A stretch of DNA of 27,871 bases, taken from assembly GCA_017633195.1 (NCBI GenBank), contig JAGBPV010000090.1:1-27871 (forward strand), given 5' to 3'. This document shows positions 1-9,746 of the stretch, piece after piece. The notes beneath the pieces were generated by a model, which did not search any database, was not told the origin of the DNA, and was given only the letters and a program-made list of their open reading frames with translations. Numbering within the stretch: position 1 is the stretch's first letter; every line of letters starts with the position of its first letter. Both the position numbers and the translations under genes were made by a program. Source of the stretch: a bacterium. Its GTDB lineage: Bacteria > Bacillota_I > Bacilli_A > Mycoplasmatales > Mycoplasmoidaceae.

Positions 1-78
1 TCATACATTTTTCGGATTAGAAGATTCATATATTTTGAATAAATCAATTCAATCATTTGGTTTTAAATGCTTAGACAT
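1..78 (-). CDS. IS3-family transposase OrfA, N-terminal fragment (runs off the left edge)
   Basis: Reading leftward from ATG at 76-78, 26 codons are visible: MSKHLKPNDWIDLFKIYESS followed by NPKNVW, using TGA for Trp twice. The pattern (basic start, then a Trp-containing helix) is typical of the helix-turn-helix N-terminus of IS3-family OrfA proteins, which bind the terminal repeats. An AAAGGA ribosome-binding site lies about 15 bases upstream. The family call rests mainly on the matching terminal repeat and on the C-terminal fragment at the other edge, because so little protein is visible. Confidence 0.65.
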
Positions 79-134
79 TAATAAACAATATTCCTTTCAT
101 TAGATAATTACTTTTTGCGTAATTCCAATGTCCA
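1..134 (-). mobile_element. IS3-family element, partial (transposase 5' end)
   Basis: The terminus reads TGGACATTGGAATTACGC on the minus strand (ending at 134). It resembles the end of the element at the right edge of the window (27739, TGGACATGAAATTTAGAC): both start with the same seven bases and agree at most positions over about 25 bases. TG...CA ends are typical of the IS3 family. The element runs off the left edge, so its length and target duplication cannot be judged. It lies just downstream of the tmRNA terminator. Confidence 0.75.
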
Positions 135-242
135 TGTTTAAAACAAATCAATTTTATATATTTTGTATAATTAGAGATTTTATCTAATTTATCATAAATT
201 CATTTAATTTGAAAAAAATATTCTTGTAATTTTATAAAAAAG

Positions 243-271
243 AAAAAGATTGACTTTAATCAATCTTTTTT
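243..271 (-). terminator. Rho-independent terminator of the tmRNA gene
   Basis: A perfect 11-bp stem (AAAAAGATTGA at 243-253 pairing with 260-270) encloses a 6-base loop. It begins just past the tmRNA 3' CCA on the minus strand. The A/T ends of the stem give a U-run in either direction, so it may also stop transcription entering from the IS3 side. Confidence 0.85.
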
Positions 272-272
272 A

Positions 273-712
273 TGGTGGAGATGACGGGAATTGAACCCGT
301 TTCCACAATTAGTTTTATATTAACGTTTACAAGTTTAGTTTTATTTAAAATTTCATAAATTTATTAAAAAATAAAACAAAAATAAATTTACTAACAGAAT
401 GAGTTTTAGTTAAATTTATCTGTGTCATTTAACCTAGATGAAGAAGTATCTTTTATTTATATCATCATTTAAATAAAAGTCGCTATATTACAACAATTAA
501 GCTAATGCTAAGTTGTAATTTACTTGTGAAAGTTTGCTAATTTCAAAAGAGTTTAGATTTTCTGCTGCTTCTGTATTAACTGAGTCTTCACCTTGAATAT
601 TTAGTTCAACTCTATTATTTTTGTTGTTTGCATTTATTGCAAGAAAGCTATAAGGGGCTAAACCCCACTGTAGTTAATACTCTACTAATCATGTCGAGAC
701 CTTAACATCCCC
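273..712 (-). ncRNA. ssrA: tmRNA (transfer-messenger RNA)
   Basis: tmRNA rescues stalled ribosomes: it is charged with alanine, enters the A site with SmpB, and supplies a short reading frame that tags the nascent protein. The ends form a 7-bp acceptor stem (5' GGGGATG, 3' CATCTCC then ACCA) with a G-U pair at the third position, the alanyl-tRNA synthetase identity element. A T-arm (ACGGG, TTCAATT, CCCGT) precedes it. After a GGGG/CCCC stem (pseudoknot 1 region) the tag frame runs from about 631 down to 500 with TAA at 497-499. Taking the GCA at 629-631 as resume codon, the tag is 44 residues, starting ANNKNNRVEL and ending NYNLALA, longer than the roughly 26-residue mycoplasma tags I recall. 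The resume codon is inferred; the gene identity is secure. Confidence 0.95.
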
Positions 713-722
713 ATTTATTTAT

Positions 723-732
723 ATTATATAAT
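723..732. promoter_or_regulatory. Symmetric -10 region between tmRNA and dnaX
   Basis: The palindrome ATTATATAAT contains TATAAT on both strands: 727-732 on plus (toward dnaX) and 723-728 on minus. The minus -10 box ends 10 bases before the tmRNA 5' end at 712, normal spacing for a start there. No good -35 is visible on either side, which is common in mycoplasmas. Assignment to dnaX is weaker than assignment to tmRNA. Confidence 0.6.
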
Positions 733-761
733 GTTATAGATTATTAAACTTAATTTAAAAG

Positions 762-2786
762 ATGAATAAAAACCAAGATTATTCAGTTTTATATCAAAAA
801 TATAGACCTACAAAGTTTAGTGAAGTTATAGGTCAAGAACAATTTGTAAAAATGTTAATGAATGCTATTAAAAATAAACAAATAGCAAATGCTTATATTT
901 TTAGTGGTAGTTATGGAATTGGCAAAACTACTTTAGCAAGAATCTTTGCAAAAGCAGTTAATTGTTTAAATTCTAAAAATGGCGATGCTTGTAATGAATG
1001 TAAAAATTGTTTAAATATTATTAATAATCAGTCTTTAGATATTATTGAAATAGATGCTGCAAGTAACAATGGTGTTGAAAATGTAAGAAACATTATTGAA
1101 AATGCTAATTATTTACCTTCATCATTAAATTACAAAATTTATATTATTGATGAAGCACATATGATAACAACTGGTGGATGAAATGCATTTTTAAAAACCT
1201 TAGAAAATAAAAAAGAAAATGTCATTTTTATTTTTGCTACGACAGAAATTAATAAAATTCCCAAAACAATTTTATCAAGATGCCAAATTTATAATTTAAA
1301 TTCATTATCAATTAATGATTTAACAAAATTGCTAAATGATGTTATAAAAAAAGAAAAAATTAAAATTGCTGAAGATGCAAAATTAGTATTGTGTGAATTA
1401 GCAAACAATTCTGCAAGAGATTTATTAAGTTTATTAGAGCAACTAATTCAAATAAATAAAAATATAACTTTAAAATTAATTGAAGAAACTTTTTTGTTAA
1501 GTAATAAAGAAGTTTTATTTGATCTATTAGATCTAATTCTTAATTTAAAAGAAAAAGAAAGTTTATTAATAATTAAAAATTTAACAATGAAAGGATTAAG
1601 TATTTATAACTTATCTAATTCATTGTTAGATTTAAGTGTTGAACTTTATTCTTACATTTTATTTCAAAATAAAGAAACAATTAAACCAAGCAATTATTTA
1701 TTATTTCAAAATAAGGATTTTTCAAATAAGAAAAATATTTTAAAAAATTTAATAAGTTTACTTCAACCATTAATAATGCAATTAAAAAATAGTAATAATC
1801 CATTATTAATCTTTGAATCATCTTTAATTAAATTTTTTAATGAAAATACAAATTTATTTTTAATAAAAAATGAAATTGATGAAGAAGTTATAAATAATAA
1901 CAAAAACATTAAATCATCAAAAATTAAACAAGATAAAGAAATAATCATAAATAATCAACAAATTATTAAAGAAGATAAAACATCAACTATAACCAATAAA
2001 GAAATTATTAAAGAAAAAGATTCTTTAATAAATCCAGTAAAAGATTCATATCTAGATTCATTCATTATTAATGAATCAAATACAAAAAATAAGATTAAAT
2101 CTTCAAACAATGATGAAGATTTTATTAAGGAAGCAACAAAAAGAATTGAAGCACTAGATGAATCTTGACTTGTTCAAGAAATTCCTGATATTTCATTGAT
2201 TTCTGAAACAGAAGATGTAACAAATAAATTAATTAATAATAAAAAAGAAAAAGAAGATAATTCATTGCCAGTTAAAAAGAATATTGAAAATAATGATTTT
2301 TTAGAAAAGGAGTTATTAAATTTACATATTTCTAATGAAATGTTTTATAGTTTTGCAACTCATGATATGAATACTTCACAAAATAAAGAATTAGTAAAAA
2401 AATACAATCATGAAATTAGTGACTTGAAAGAAAATGCAAGTAATTCTTTTTCTTTTTTGAAAGAAGGATTGAAATTAATTACTAAGATTGCATTAGTTAA
2501 TAATAAATTTATGATTGGATTAGCTGATAATATGTTTAATGTTCATAAGTTTAATGATTTTAGTAATCAACAAGAATTTTTAAAAGAATTGTTTCAAGTT
2601 CTTAATAAAGAATTTTATATAAGAGCATTTACTAAAAGCCAAATTGCTCAATTATCTAAAAACAATTCATATAAGTTTGATATAAATCAATATAATGATT
2701 TTATTAATAACTTACATGAATTGGTTAAAGAAAATGATGATGATATAGAGTCATGAACTAATTCAATGCTTTTTAAGGAGAAATAA
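762..2786 (+). CDS. dnaX: DNA polymerase III subunit gamma/tau (clamp loader)
   Basis: This is the ATPase of the replicative clamp loader, which opens and loads the DnaN clamp. Reading TGA as Trp joins three segments into 674 residues. AAA+ motifs are clear: Walker A GSYGIGKT (49-56), a zinc knuckle with Cys68, Cys77, Cys80 and Cys83, Walker B IIDEAH (128-133) and the SRC arginine-finger motif (172-174). The region after about residue 370 is Lys/Asn/Glu-rich and poorly conserved, as expected for the tau part. The ATG at 762 has no evident Shine-Dalgarno sequence and sits close to the promoter, so the leader is short. The last codons (AAG GAG AAA TAA) contain the ribosome-binding site of the next gene. 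Order dnaX-ybaB-recR is the classic bacterial one. Confidence 0.95.
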
Positions 2787-2788
2787 TT

Positions 2789-3067
2789 ATGGATATGAAA
2801 AGAATGATGCAACAAGCTAAAGCAATTCAAAAACAAATTGATGAAAAATTAGCAAAATTTGATGAAACTAAATTTCAATATGATTATAAAAATTCTATTA
2901 AAATTACTATTTATGGAAATTTAAAAGTTGAAAAAGTAGAAATTATTGATGCTTTAATTGATATAGAAGACAAAATAACTTTACAAGAAATGATTGCTGA
3001 AGCAATTACTGAAGCTAATCAAGATTTATTAAATGAAAGAGAACAAATTTCTAAATCATTTAATTAA
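2789..3067 (+). CDS. ybaB: YbaB/EbfC family nucleoid-associated protein
   Basis: A small (92-residue) dimeric DNA-binding protein, almost always encoded between dnaX and recR. The start MDMKRMMQQAKAIQKQIDEK is the typical amphipathic, Met/Gln-rich first helix of the family, followed by a beta region (KITIYGNLKVEKVEI) and a helical C-terminus. It begins two bases after the dnaX stop, with AAGGAG at 2775-2780 inside the dnaX end, so translation is probably coupled. Its exact role is unclear in the family generally; links to nucleoid organisation and repair have been proposed. Confidence 0.9.
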   Translation: MDMKRMMQQAKAIQKQIDEKLAKFDETKFQYDYKNSIKITIYGNLKVEKVEIIDALIDIEDKITLQEMIAEAITEANQDLLNEREQISKSFN

Positions 3068-3072
3068 TTTTT

Positions 3073-3690
3073 ATGGAAAATGATTTATTAAGTTTATCTT
3101 ATTTAATTGATGCTATTTCTTCTTTACCAGGTATTGGGAAAAAAAGTGCAAAGAAAATAGCATATTTTTTAATTAATCAAGATGAATATTATTTAAATAA
3201 ATTTATTGATATTTTAAAAAATGCAAAAAATGATCTTTTTTTATGCACCAATTGTAACAATTTAACATCTAATAAAAACCATATTTGTTATGTTTGTTTA
3301 GATTTAAATAGAAATAAAAAACAATTGTGTGTAGTTTCTACAGTAGAAGATTTAGAAACAATTGAAGAAAGTAACAAATATAATGGTTTGTATTTTGTTT
3401 TATGAGATGAAGCAAATTTAAAAAAGAATGAACAATTACAAAAAGTTGATTGAAATAAGATTATTAATCTTATCAAAAAAAATAATATTGAAGAAGTTAT
3501 ATTAGCAACAAATTTAACTGCAAATGGAATGTATACTACTAAATTAATCTATGAAAAACTAAAAAATGTTACAGAAAATTTAGTATTTAGCAGAATTGGT
3601 TTTGGGTTACCAATTAATTCTAGTATTGATTATGCAGATAGTTTAACAATTGGATATTCCATAACAAATAGGACAAAATTTGAAAAATAA
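3073..3690 (+). CDS. recR: Recombination protein RecR
   Basis: RecR acts with RecO to load RecA on gapped DNA. The 205-residue frame contains an N-terminal helix-hairpin-helix (SLPGIGKKSAKKIAYFLI), a four-cysteine zinc motif (CTNC...CYVC), and a Toprim domain starting LCVVSTVEDLETIE. Two TGA codons (in VLWDE and VDWNK) are read as Trp. It begins five bases after ybaB stops. Its stop codon lies only three bases from the 3' end of the oppositely oriented SRP RNA gene, so the two transcripts converge. Confidence 0.93.
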
Positions 3691-3693
3691 AAA

Positions 3694-3770
3694 GCTATTA
3701 CACACAAAAGCTAATCTTAGTGCTGCTTTATTTCTAACCTGACACGGTTCGATGCTTATGTTGTAATAGC
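3694..3770 (-). ncRNA. ffs: Signal recognition particle RNA (4.5S/small SRP RNA)
   Basis: The RNA scaffold of SRP, which binds Ffh and targets membrane proteins to SecYEG. The minus strand carries the domain IV hallmark: TGTCAGG on one side and AAAGCAGCAC on the other, around a GAAA (GNRA) tetraloop closed by UUA/UAA. The ends GCTATTACA and TGTAATAGC pair perfectly, giving a 77-nt hairpin, the size known for mycoplasma SRP RNA. A T-run follows the 3' end on the minus strand, so the closing helix probably doubles as terminator. In many Firmicutes ffs lies upstream of dnaX in the same direction; here it is beyond recR and inverted. Confidence 0.93.
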
Positions 3771-3777
3771 ACTTAAT

Positions 3778-3785
3778 ATTATAAT
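3778..3785. promoter_or_regulatory. Symmetric -10 element between SRP RNA and prs
   Basis: ATTATAAT reads TATAAT on both strands (3780-3785 plus; 3778-3783 minus). On minus it ends 7 bases before the SRP RNA 5' end at 3770, an excellent fit. On plus it would start transcription near 3792, about 30 bases ahead of prs. No convincing -35 box is seen. Confidence 0.6.
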
Positions 3786-3824
3786 ACATATATATAACAA
3801 GTATTTATTTAGGAAAAAATATTC

Positions 3825-4889
3825 ATGAAAACTACTTTTGATAAGGATAAGGTTTTAATTTTTGGTTTAGAAAATGAAGATAATTTAGCAAGTAAAGTAG
3901 CAGAAAAATTAAAAACTAAAATTTCTCCATTACAAATTAAAAAATTTTCAGATGGAGAATGGTATTTAAGGTTATTAGAAACTGTAAGAAACAAACAAAT
4001 TTATATTATTGCTTCAACTTGTGCTCCTGTTAATGAAAAATTAATGTTATTAATGATTCTTGTTGATGCTTTAAGAAGAGATAATGCTAAATGTATTACT
4101 GCTATCATTCCTTATTTTGGATATGCAAGACAAGATCGAAGAAACAATGCAAGAGAACCAATTGCTGCTAAGTTAGTTGCAGATTTATTACAAACAAGTG
4201 GAATTGATAAAGCAATTTTTACTGATATTCATACTGATCAATTGCAAGGTTTTTTTAATTTTCCTACTGATAATTTAGCAGCAACAACCATTATTCTTAA
4301 TCAATATATTGATGATCTTATTAGCAATAACAAAAATTTAAAATTAAAAACTTCTGATTTTGTTTTAGTATCTCCTGATTATGGAGGAGTTAAAAGAATT
4401 AGAAATATTGCAGACAAGATGAATTTAAATATTGCAATTGTTGATAAAAAAAGAATGAATAGTAATGAGGTTGAAATTGAAAATGTTTTAGGAGATGTTA
4501 CAAATAAACACTGTATTGTTATTGATGACATCATTGATACTGCCGGGACAATGGTTGGAGCTTGCAAATTAATTAAATCAAAAGGAGCAAAATCTGTTAC
4601 ATGTATTTGCACACATGCAGTATTAACAGGAAAAGCACATGAAAGATTAAGTGAAGCTTTTAAAGAAGAATGAATTAATGATTTATATGTTTCTAATTCA
4701 ATTAAAATTAAAGAAGAATTTTTAAGTCTTAAAAAAATTCATATTGTTCCATTAGAAGACTTCTTTGCTAAGATTATTCTAGCTGATCAAAACTATACAA
4801 GTTATTATTCAGTTTGTCAAGGATATATTGATTCTTTTATTGATAAAATTAATAATTTAAAAAAATGCAAAAAGAAAAAATTAAATTAG
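3825..4889 (+). CDS. prs: Ribose-phosphate pyrophosphokinase (PRPP synthetase)
   Basis: Makes PRPP from ribose-5-phosphate and ATP for nucleotide salvage, important in an organism expected to lack de novo purine synthesis. Signatures include the flexible loop YFGYARQDRR, the metal/ribose-binding DIHTDQLQGFF, and the PRPP loop VIDDIIDTAGTM. One TGA (4671-4673) is read as Trp; the frame then continues to TAG at 4887-4889, giving 354 residues, somewhat longer than the usual 310-320 because of its ends. An AGGA site lies about ten bases before the ATG. The last 25 bases overlap rnmV, suggesting coupled translation. Confidence 0.95.
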
Positions 4890-5407
4890 ATTTTGTAATT
4901 GTTGTTGAAGGTAAAACTGATACGATTAAATTACAAAAATTATTTGATGTAAAAACAATTGAAACCAATGGTTTTAGTATCAATGAAACTTGTAAAAAAT
5001 TAATTAGTAATTGTATAAAGCACAATATCAATTTAGTTTTTTTATTAGACCCAGATGTTATGGGTAATAAGATAAGAGATCAATTAAATGAATTATTTCC
5101 TAACCAAAAAAATGTTTTTTTGCAATATAAAGATATAGATAAAAATAAACACAAAATCGGTATTGCTGAAGCTTATGATGAAATTTTAATACAACAATTA
5201 AGTAATTTAACTTTCAAAAAACAAGTTATAAAAAGTGATTTAACTTGAAATGATTTTTTAAAATCTGAACTAGTTTTTAATAAATCATTAAAAAATAAAG
5301 TTTTAGATTTTTATCATTTACCTTTAGTAAACAATAAAAAATTATTTAAATATTTATTAATGTTAAATATATCAAAAAAAGAATTAGAAGATGTCATCAA
5401 TAATTAA
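4865..5407 (+). CDS. rnmV: Ribonuclease M5 (5S rRNA maturase)
   Basis: Cuts precursor 5S rRNA on the L18-bound ribonucleoprotein. The 180-residue frame is a Toprim protein: the glutamate motif VIVVEGKTDTIKL is at the N-terminus and the acidic motif FLLDPDVMGNKIRD near residue 60, followed by AEAYDEIL-type sequence. One TGA is read as Trp. The start lies inside the end of prs and its own end overlaps rsmI by 17 bases, so it sits in the middle of a compact operon. Confidence 0.88.
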
Positions 5408-6251
5408 ATATAACAAATTACAAAGTCATTTAATTGTAGTTTCAACTCCTATTGGAAATTTAAGTGAAATTAATAATAGAGCAATACAAGCTTTTGAACA
5501 AAATGAATATTTTATTTGTGAAGATACAAGAACTACAAAACAATTATTTACTTTATTAAATTTATCATATGAAACTAAAAAATTTATCTCATATCATAAA
5601 TATAACGAAAAACAAAAACTAGATGAAGTTTTAGAGATTTTAAAGGAACATAACGTTGTTTTAGTAAGTGATGCAGGTTATCCTGGATTTAGTGATCCTG
5701 GATATATTGTTATTAATGCTTGTATTAAAAATAATATTTTTGTTGAAGTTATCAATGGAGCAAATGCATATATACATGCATTAATAACTAGTGGATGAAG
5801 TAATTATCCAAGTACTTTTTATGGATTTTTAGATTGAAAAAAATATGAAACAATTTCATATATTTTTCCAAAAACTATTCTATGTTTTTATGAATCTGTG
5901 CACAGAATTAATGAAACTTTAAAAATTATGTATACAGTTTTTCATGATAAATCAGTATGTGTTGTTAAAGAATTAACCAAATTAAATGAAGTACATTATT
6001 ATTCGAATTTAAAAGATTTACAAATTCCATTAGATGAATTAAAAGGTGAATTTGTAATTTTGATTAATAATATTCAATCAAATAATGAAGTAAATTATAA
6101 AGATCTTAAGAATAAATTTTTAGATTTTGATGCTTCTTATATAAATGCAAATCTAAAAAACAAAATTAAATTATATTTAGAATTATTAAATGATAAATCT
6201 ATAAGTAGTAATGAACTTTATAATTTAATTATTAAAAATAAAAATGATTAA
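5391..6251 (+). CDS. rsmI: 16S rRNA (cytidine-1402-2'-O)-methyltransferase
   Basis: An SAM-dependent, tetrapyrrole-methylase-fold enzyme that 2'-O-methylates C1402 in the 16S decoding centre. Motifs seen: LIVVSTPIGNLSEI near the start, CEDTRTTKQLF, and SDAGYPGFSDPGY, all characteristic of RsmI. In-frame TGA codons near residues 136 and 147 are Trp. The total of 286 residues is normal. The start overlaps rnmV and the end overlaps rarA by 8 bases. The cytosine-N4 methyltransferase for the same position (RsmH) is not in this window. Confidence 0.9.
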
Positions 6252-7467
6252 TAATTATCAAATTAATGATCTAAATGATTTGTTTGGCCACCAGGAATTA
6301 TTACAAGAAAATGGTGTTTTAAAACAAATGTTAATTAAGAAATATCTAATGAATTTGATTTTAGTAGGACCAAGTGGAATTGGTAAAACTACAATTTTAA
6401 ATTTACTAGTTAAAAAACTAAATGTTGATTACATTGAATTTAATCCTTTATTAGATAAAAAAGAAAAATTAGTTGAATTTATTAAAAAGAATTCTTTATT
6501 AAAAAAAGTTGTGATTATTGATGAAATTCATAACATGAATAAGGATAAACAAGATATTTTATTAGAAGCATTACAAAATCAAATCTTATATATGTTTGCT
6601 TCAACAACTTCAAATCCATTTTTTAGTTTAAATAATGCTTTAATTAGCAGAAGTTTTTTAATTCATTTAAATAATATTACTCAAAATGAACTAAAAACAG
6701 GACTAATTAAATGAGTAAATTCTTTAAATTTAAAACATGATTATTTTGAAGTTATTGATTATATTAGTACATATTTGTGTACAGATATTAGAAAAGCAAT
6801 TAATACTTTAATATTGATCATTAATTTATATGATGATGTCAAAACATGAGATTTTAAAGATATCTTATTTTTTATCAAAAATAATCAAGTTTTTAAAAGT
6901 GTAAGCTCTACAGAATTTCATGATTTAAAATCAGCATTTCATAAATCACTAAGAGGAAGTGATCCAGATGCATCATTATATTATTTATATTTATTAATGA
7001 AAACTGGAGATTATCAAGCAATATACAGAAGACTAATTGCTTGCACTTATGAAGATGTAGCTTTAGCAAATTCTAATTTAACTATTAAAGTAATGAGTGC
7101 AATAAATGCTTGTTTATTTTTAGGAGAAAAAGAATCATTTAATGTTTTAGCTTACATTACTTTAGAAATTGCATTAAGTCCAAAATCTAATTCTAGTTAT
7201 TTAGCTTTACATAAAGTTAAAGATTTGGTTGATAGTGGTAAAGTATACTCTCCCCCTTCACATCTAAACAATGGAACACTAAAATCAGATAGTTTAAAAA
7301 AGAATAAGAATGATTATTTATATCCTCATAATTTTAAAAATGATTGAATAAAACAACAGTATTTACCTAATGAAATAATTAATGAAAAATTTTATGAACC
7401 AAATTTATACAATAATTATGAAACTAAAATAATGGAATATTGAAGAAAGATTAAAACAAATGAATAA
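6244..7467 (+). CDS. rarA: Replication-associated recombination protein RarA (MgsA/WRNIP1 family AAA+ ATPase)
   Basis: An AAA+ ATPase related to clamp-loader subunits, acting at stalled replication forks. Walker A is VGPSGIGKTT (about residue 40), Walker B VVIIDEIHN, and the sensor region FASTTSNPFFSLNNALISR matches the family's 'ATTENPSFEVNPALLSR' block. The C-terminal half has the typical SLRGSDPDASLYYLYLLM and IYRRLIACTYEDVALAN blocks, and VYSPPSHLNN near the end. Four TGA codons are Trp, giving 407 residues. RuvB was considered, but these blocks are specific to RarA. The end overlaps metG by 8 bases. Confidence 0.9.
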
Positions 7468-9025
7468 AAAATATTATTACATTACTACACCAATTTATTA
7501 TCCATCTGCAAATCCTCATGTAGGAACTGCATATACAACAGTTTTAGCAGATGTATTAAGTAGATATAAAAAATTATTAGGATATAATGTTTTTCTTACT
7601 ACAGGCACAGATGAACATGCTTTAAAGATTTTACATAATGCAACAAAAGTAAATAAAAATCCTAAAGAATTTGTGGATGATTATGCTTTAGTTTTTAAGA
7701 AACTATGAAAAGATTTAGATATTAATTATGATGCTTTTATAAGAACTACTGATAAAAAACATGAAGATGTAGTTAAAAAAGTTTATGAAAAATTAGATGA
7801 TTTAGGTTTAATTATTTTAAAAAAATGAAATGGATGATATTGCAATTCATGTGAAGAAAATTATGCAATGAATAATATTATAAAAAATGGTGAACAATAT
7901 TTTTGTAATCAAAGACATTTATTAATTAAAAAAAGTGAAGATTCTTTATTCTTTAAACTTTCATCTTTTACTTCATGAATAAAAAAATTTTTATTTGATT
8001 TAAAACCAGATTTGATTTATCCTGAAACTAGAAGAACAGAATTATTTAATAATTTTATTAAAGATGGTTTAGAAGACTTAAGTATTTCTCGAATTAGTCA
8101 AGATTGAGGGATCGAAGTTTTAGTAGACAAATACAAAAATAAAGATAATAAAAAACATGTAGCATATGTATGAATTGATGCTTTATTTTCATATTTAAGT
8201 GCTTTAAATTTTTTACAAGAAGATGATAGAAACTATCAAGAATATTGAAATAATGAAAATGTAGAAATTATTCATTTAATGTCAAAAGAAATTACAAGAT
8301 TTCATGCAATTTTTTGACCAATTTTTTTAAATTCATTAAATTTAAACTTACCAAATAAAATTATTGCTCATGGTTGAATAATTACACCTGAAGGAAAAAT
8401 GTCAAAATCATTAGGTAATGTCATTGATCCTTATGAATATATTAATTTATATGGAAGTGATGCACTAAGATTCTTTTTTATTAAAGGATTAATTTTAGAA
8501 AATGATTCTATTTTTTCTAAAGAAAGATTTATTGAAGTTTACAACACTTATTTAGCAAATACATTTGGTAATTTAGCATCAAGAACTCATGCTATGATTA
8601 AGAAGTATTTTAATAAAATTATTCCTAATATTTTTGAATTTAAATACTTTAAATCACAATATGCAAATTTAAATAAATTAATCTTAAATATTAATGAAGC
8701 TATTAATATAAATGATATGAATAAAGTTGTTGATTTATTGTTTGAATTAAATCTATGAGTAAATAATTTTATTGAAACACAAAAACCTTGAGAATTATAT
8801 GCCAAAAAAGAACAAGATAAATTAGAAGAAGTTTTACATCTTTTAATTAATATAGTAAGAATTACTTTTTATTATTTAAGTCCAATTTTGGTTAATGCAA
8901 GTAGAAAAATCTTAAACAGTTTTGGTTTAAATATTGATGAAATCAACCAAGAAAATATTAATAATTTCCATGAAATAAACAACAAAGAACTAAAAGATTT
9001 AGAAATTATTTTTAAAAGAATTTAA
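7460..9025 (+). CDS. metG: Methionyl-tRNA synthetase
   Basis: Charges initiator and elongator tRNA-Met. A class I synthetase: the HIGH-type motif appears as PHVG (residues 19-22) after YYITTPIYYPSAN, and KMSKS is at residues 313-317. A CNSCEENY segment lies in the connective region. Many TGA codons, including those around NGWYCNSC, are read as Trp; the product is 521 residues, normal for mycoplasmas, without a C-terminal tRNA-binding extension. It ends the prs-rnmV-rsmI-rarA-metG run and converges on the minus-strand gene ending at 9030, four bases away. Confidence 0.95.
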
Positions 9026-9029
9026 ATCA

Positions 9030-9611
9030 TTATTGAATTTTAAATTTTTCAAAGAAATTATTGTTTGACACATTCATTGTTAAATCAATTTTTTCTTTAG
9101 AATTTCTTTTATATAACTCATAAGCATTATGTAAATAATCAATTTTGTGTTGAAATTTAATATCTAAGAATTTTTTAAAATTTAAATCTTCTTTATTTAC
9201 TGCTAAAACAAATCGTTCATAGATTTGTTTTTTAATTTGTAAATAAAAGATTTCTTTTTCATAAATTACTTTAAGTGTTTTTAAACTTTCAATATTTTGC
9301 TTTAGTGTTTTTATCAAATATTCATATTGTTCTTTAATTTTAGAATCTTTTAGAATTTGATCTTTTTTAACACTTAATTGTTCAATATTATCATTTAATT
9401 TATTAATTGAATTTATAAAAAATTTAATGATTTTTTTATCTGTTACTGTAATTGTATTTTTGATTTGACAATAAATTAATTTTGTTAATTTGATGTATTC
9501 TTTATCTGTTAAATGATTTTGGCATTTTTTTGTTAATGATATATAAAAATCATTAATTTTATTTAATAGTTTAATGTTGTAATTAAGATATATATTTTTG
9601 TTTGAGTACAT
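9030..9611 (-). CDS. Hypothetical coiled-coil protein
   Basis: I do not recognise this 193-residue protein. It is Lys/Asn/Ile-rich, very basic, with no signal peptide or membrane segment. Long heptad-like stretches in the middle (for example INKLNDNIEQLSVKKDQILK and LKQNIESLKTLKVIYEKE) suggest a coiled coil. It uses no TGA codon. It is the only protein-coding gene on the minus strand between the left IS3 fragment and the ferritin-like gene near the right edge. No strong Shine-Dalgarno sequence precedes ATG 9609-9611. The long uninterrupted frame between two convergent/divergent operons supports a real gene, but it could be lineage-specific. Confidence 0.7.
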   Translation of the reverse strand: MYSNKNIYLNYNIKLLNKINDFYISLTKKCQNHLTDKEYIKLTKLIYCQIKNTITVTDKKIIKFFINSINKLNDNIEQLSVKKDQILKDSKIKEQYEYLIKTLKQNIESLKTLKVIYEKEIFYLQIKKQIYERFVLAVNKEDLNFKKFLDIKFQHKIDYLHNAYELYKRNSKEKIDLTMNVSNNNFFEKFKIQ

Positions 9612-9740
9612 ATATTAACTTAAATAATGTTTTAATTCTAACTCTTTTTATTTATATATTGTTTAATAATTCTTGAAATAATTAATTAAATCTTAAATAA
9701 ACAAAAAAGCAATTTTATTTAGAAAAAATAATATTTTGTA

Positions 9741-9746
9741 TATAAT
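9741..9746 (+). promoter_or_regulatory. Probable promoter -10 box of the S10 operon
   Basis: TATAAT at 9741-9746, preceded by TTTTGTA, about 85 bases ahead of rpsJ. The leader contains a small perfect hairpin (GTTGCA, AAAA loop, TGCAAC, 9793-9808) just before the AAAGGA site at 9820-9825. No clear -35. It is the only strong promoter-like site seen ahead of the 29-gene cluster until infA. Confidence 0.6.

Noticed and set aside
135..242. Gap between the left IS3 end and the tmRNA terminator.
   Set aside because: A/T-rich sequence with chance TATAAT-like strings; no gene, RNA or repeat could be supported.
2230..2250. A-rich run in dnaX as a possible programmed frameshift site producing a short gamma form.
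   Set aside because: The A-run does not present A AAA AAG in the zero frame, and A-runs are ubiquitous at this base composition.
762..2786. dnaX and most other genes appear split into two to several frames as if pseudogenes.
   Set aside because: Every break is an in-frame TGA at a site that fits Trp, and the same frame continues with conserved sequence; this is genetic code 4.
3694..3770. The hairpin after recR could be read as its terminator on the plus strand.
   Set aside because: The minus strand carries the SRP domain IV motif with GNRA tetraloop and a T-run after the 3' end; plus has no T-run.
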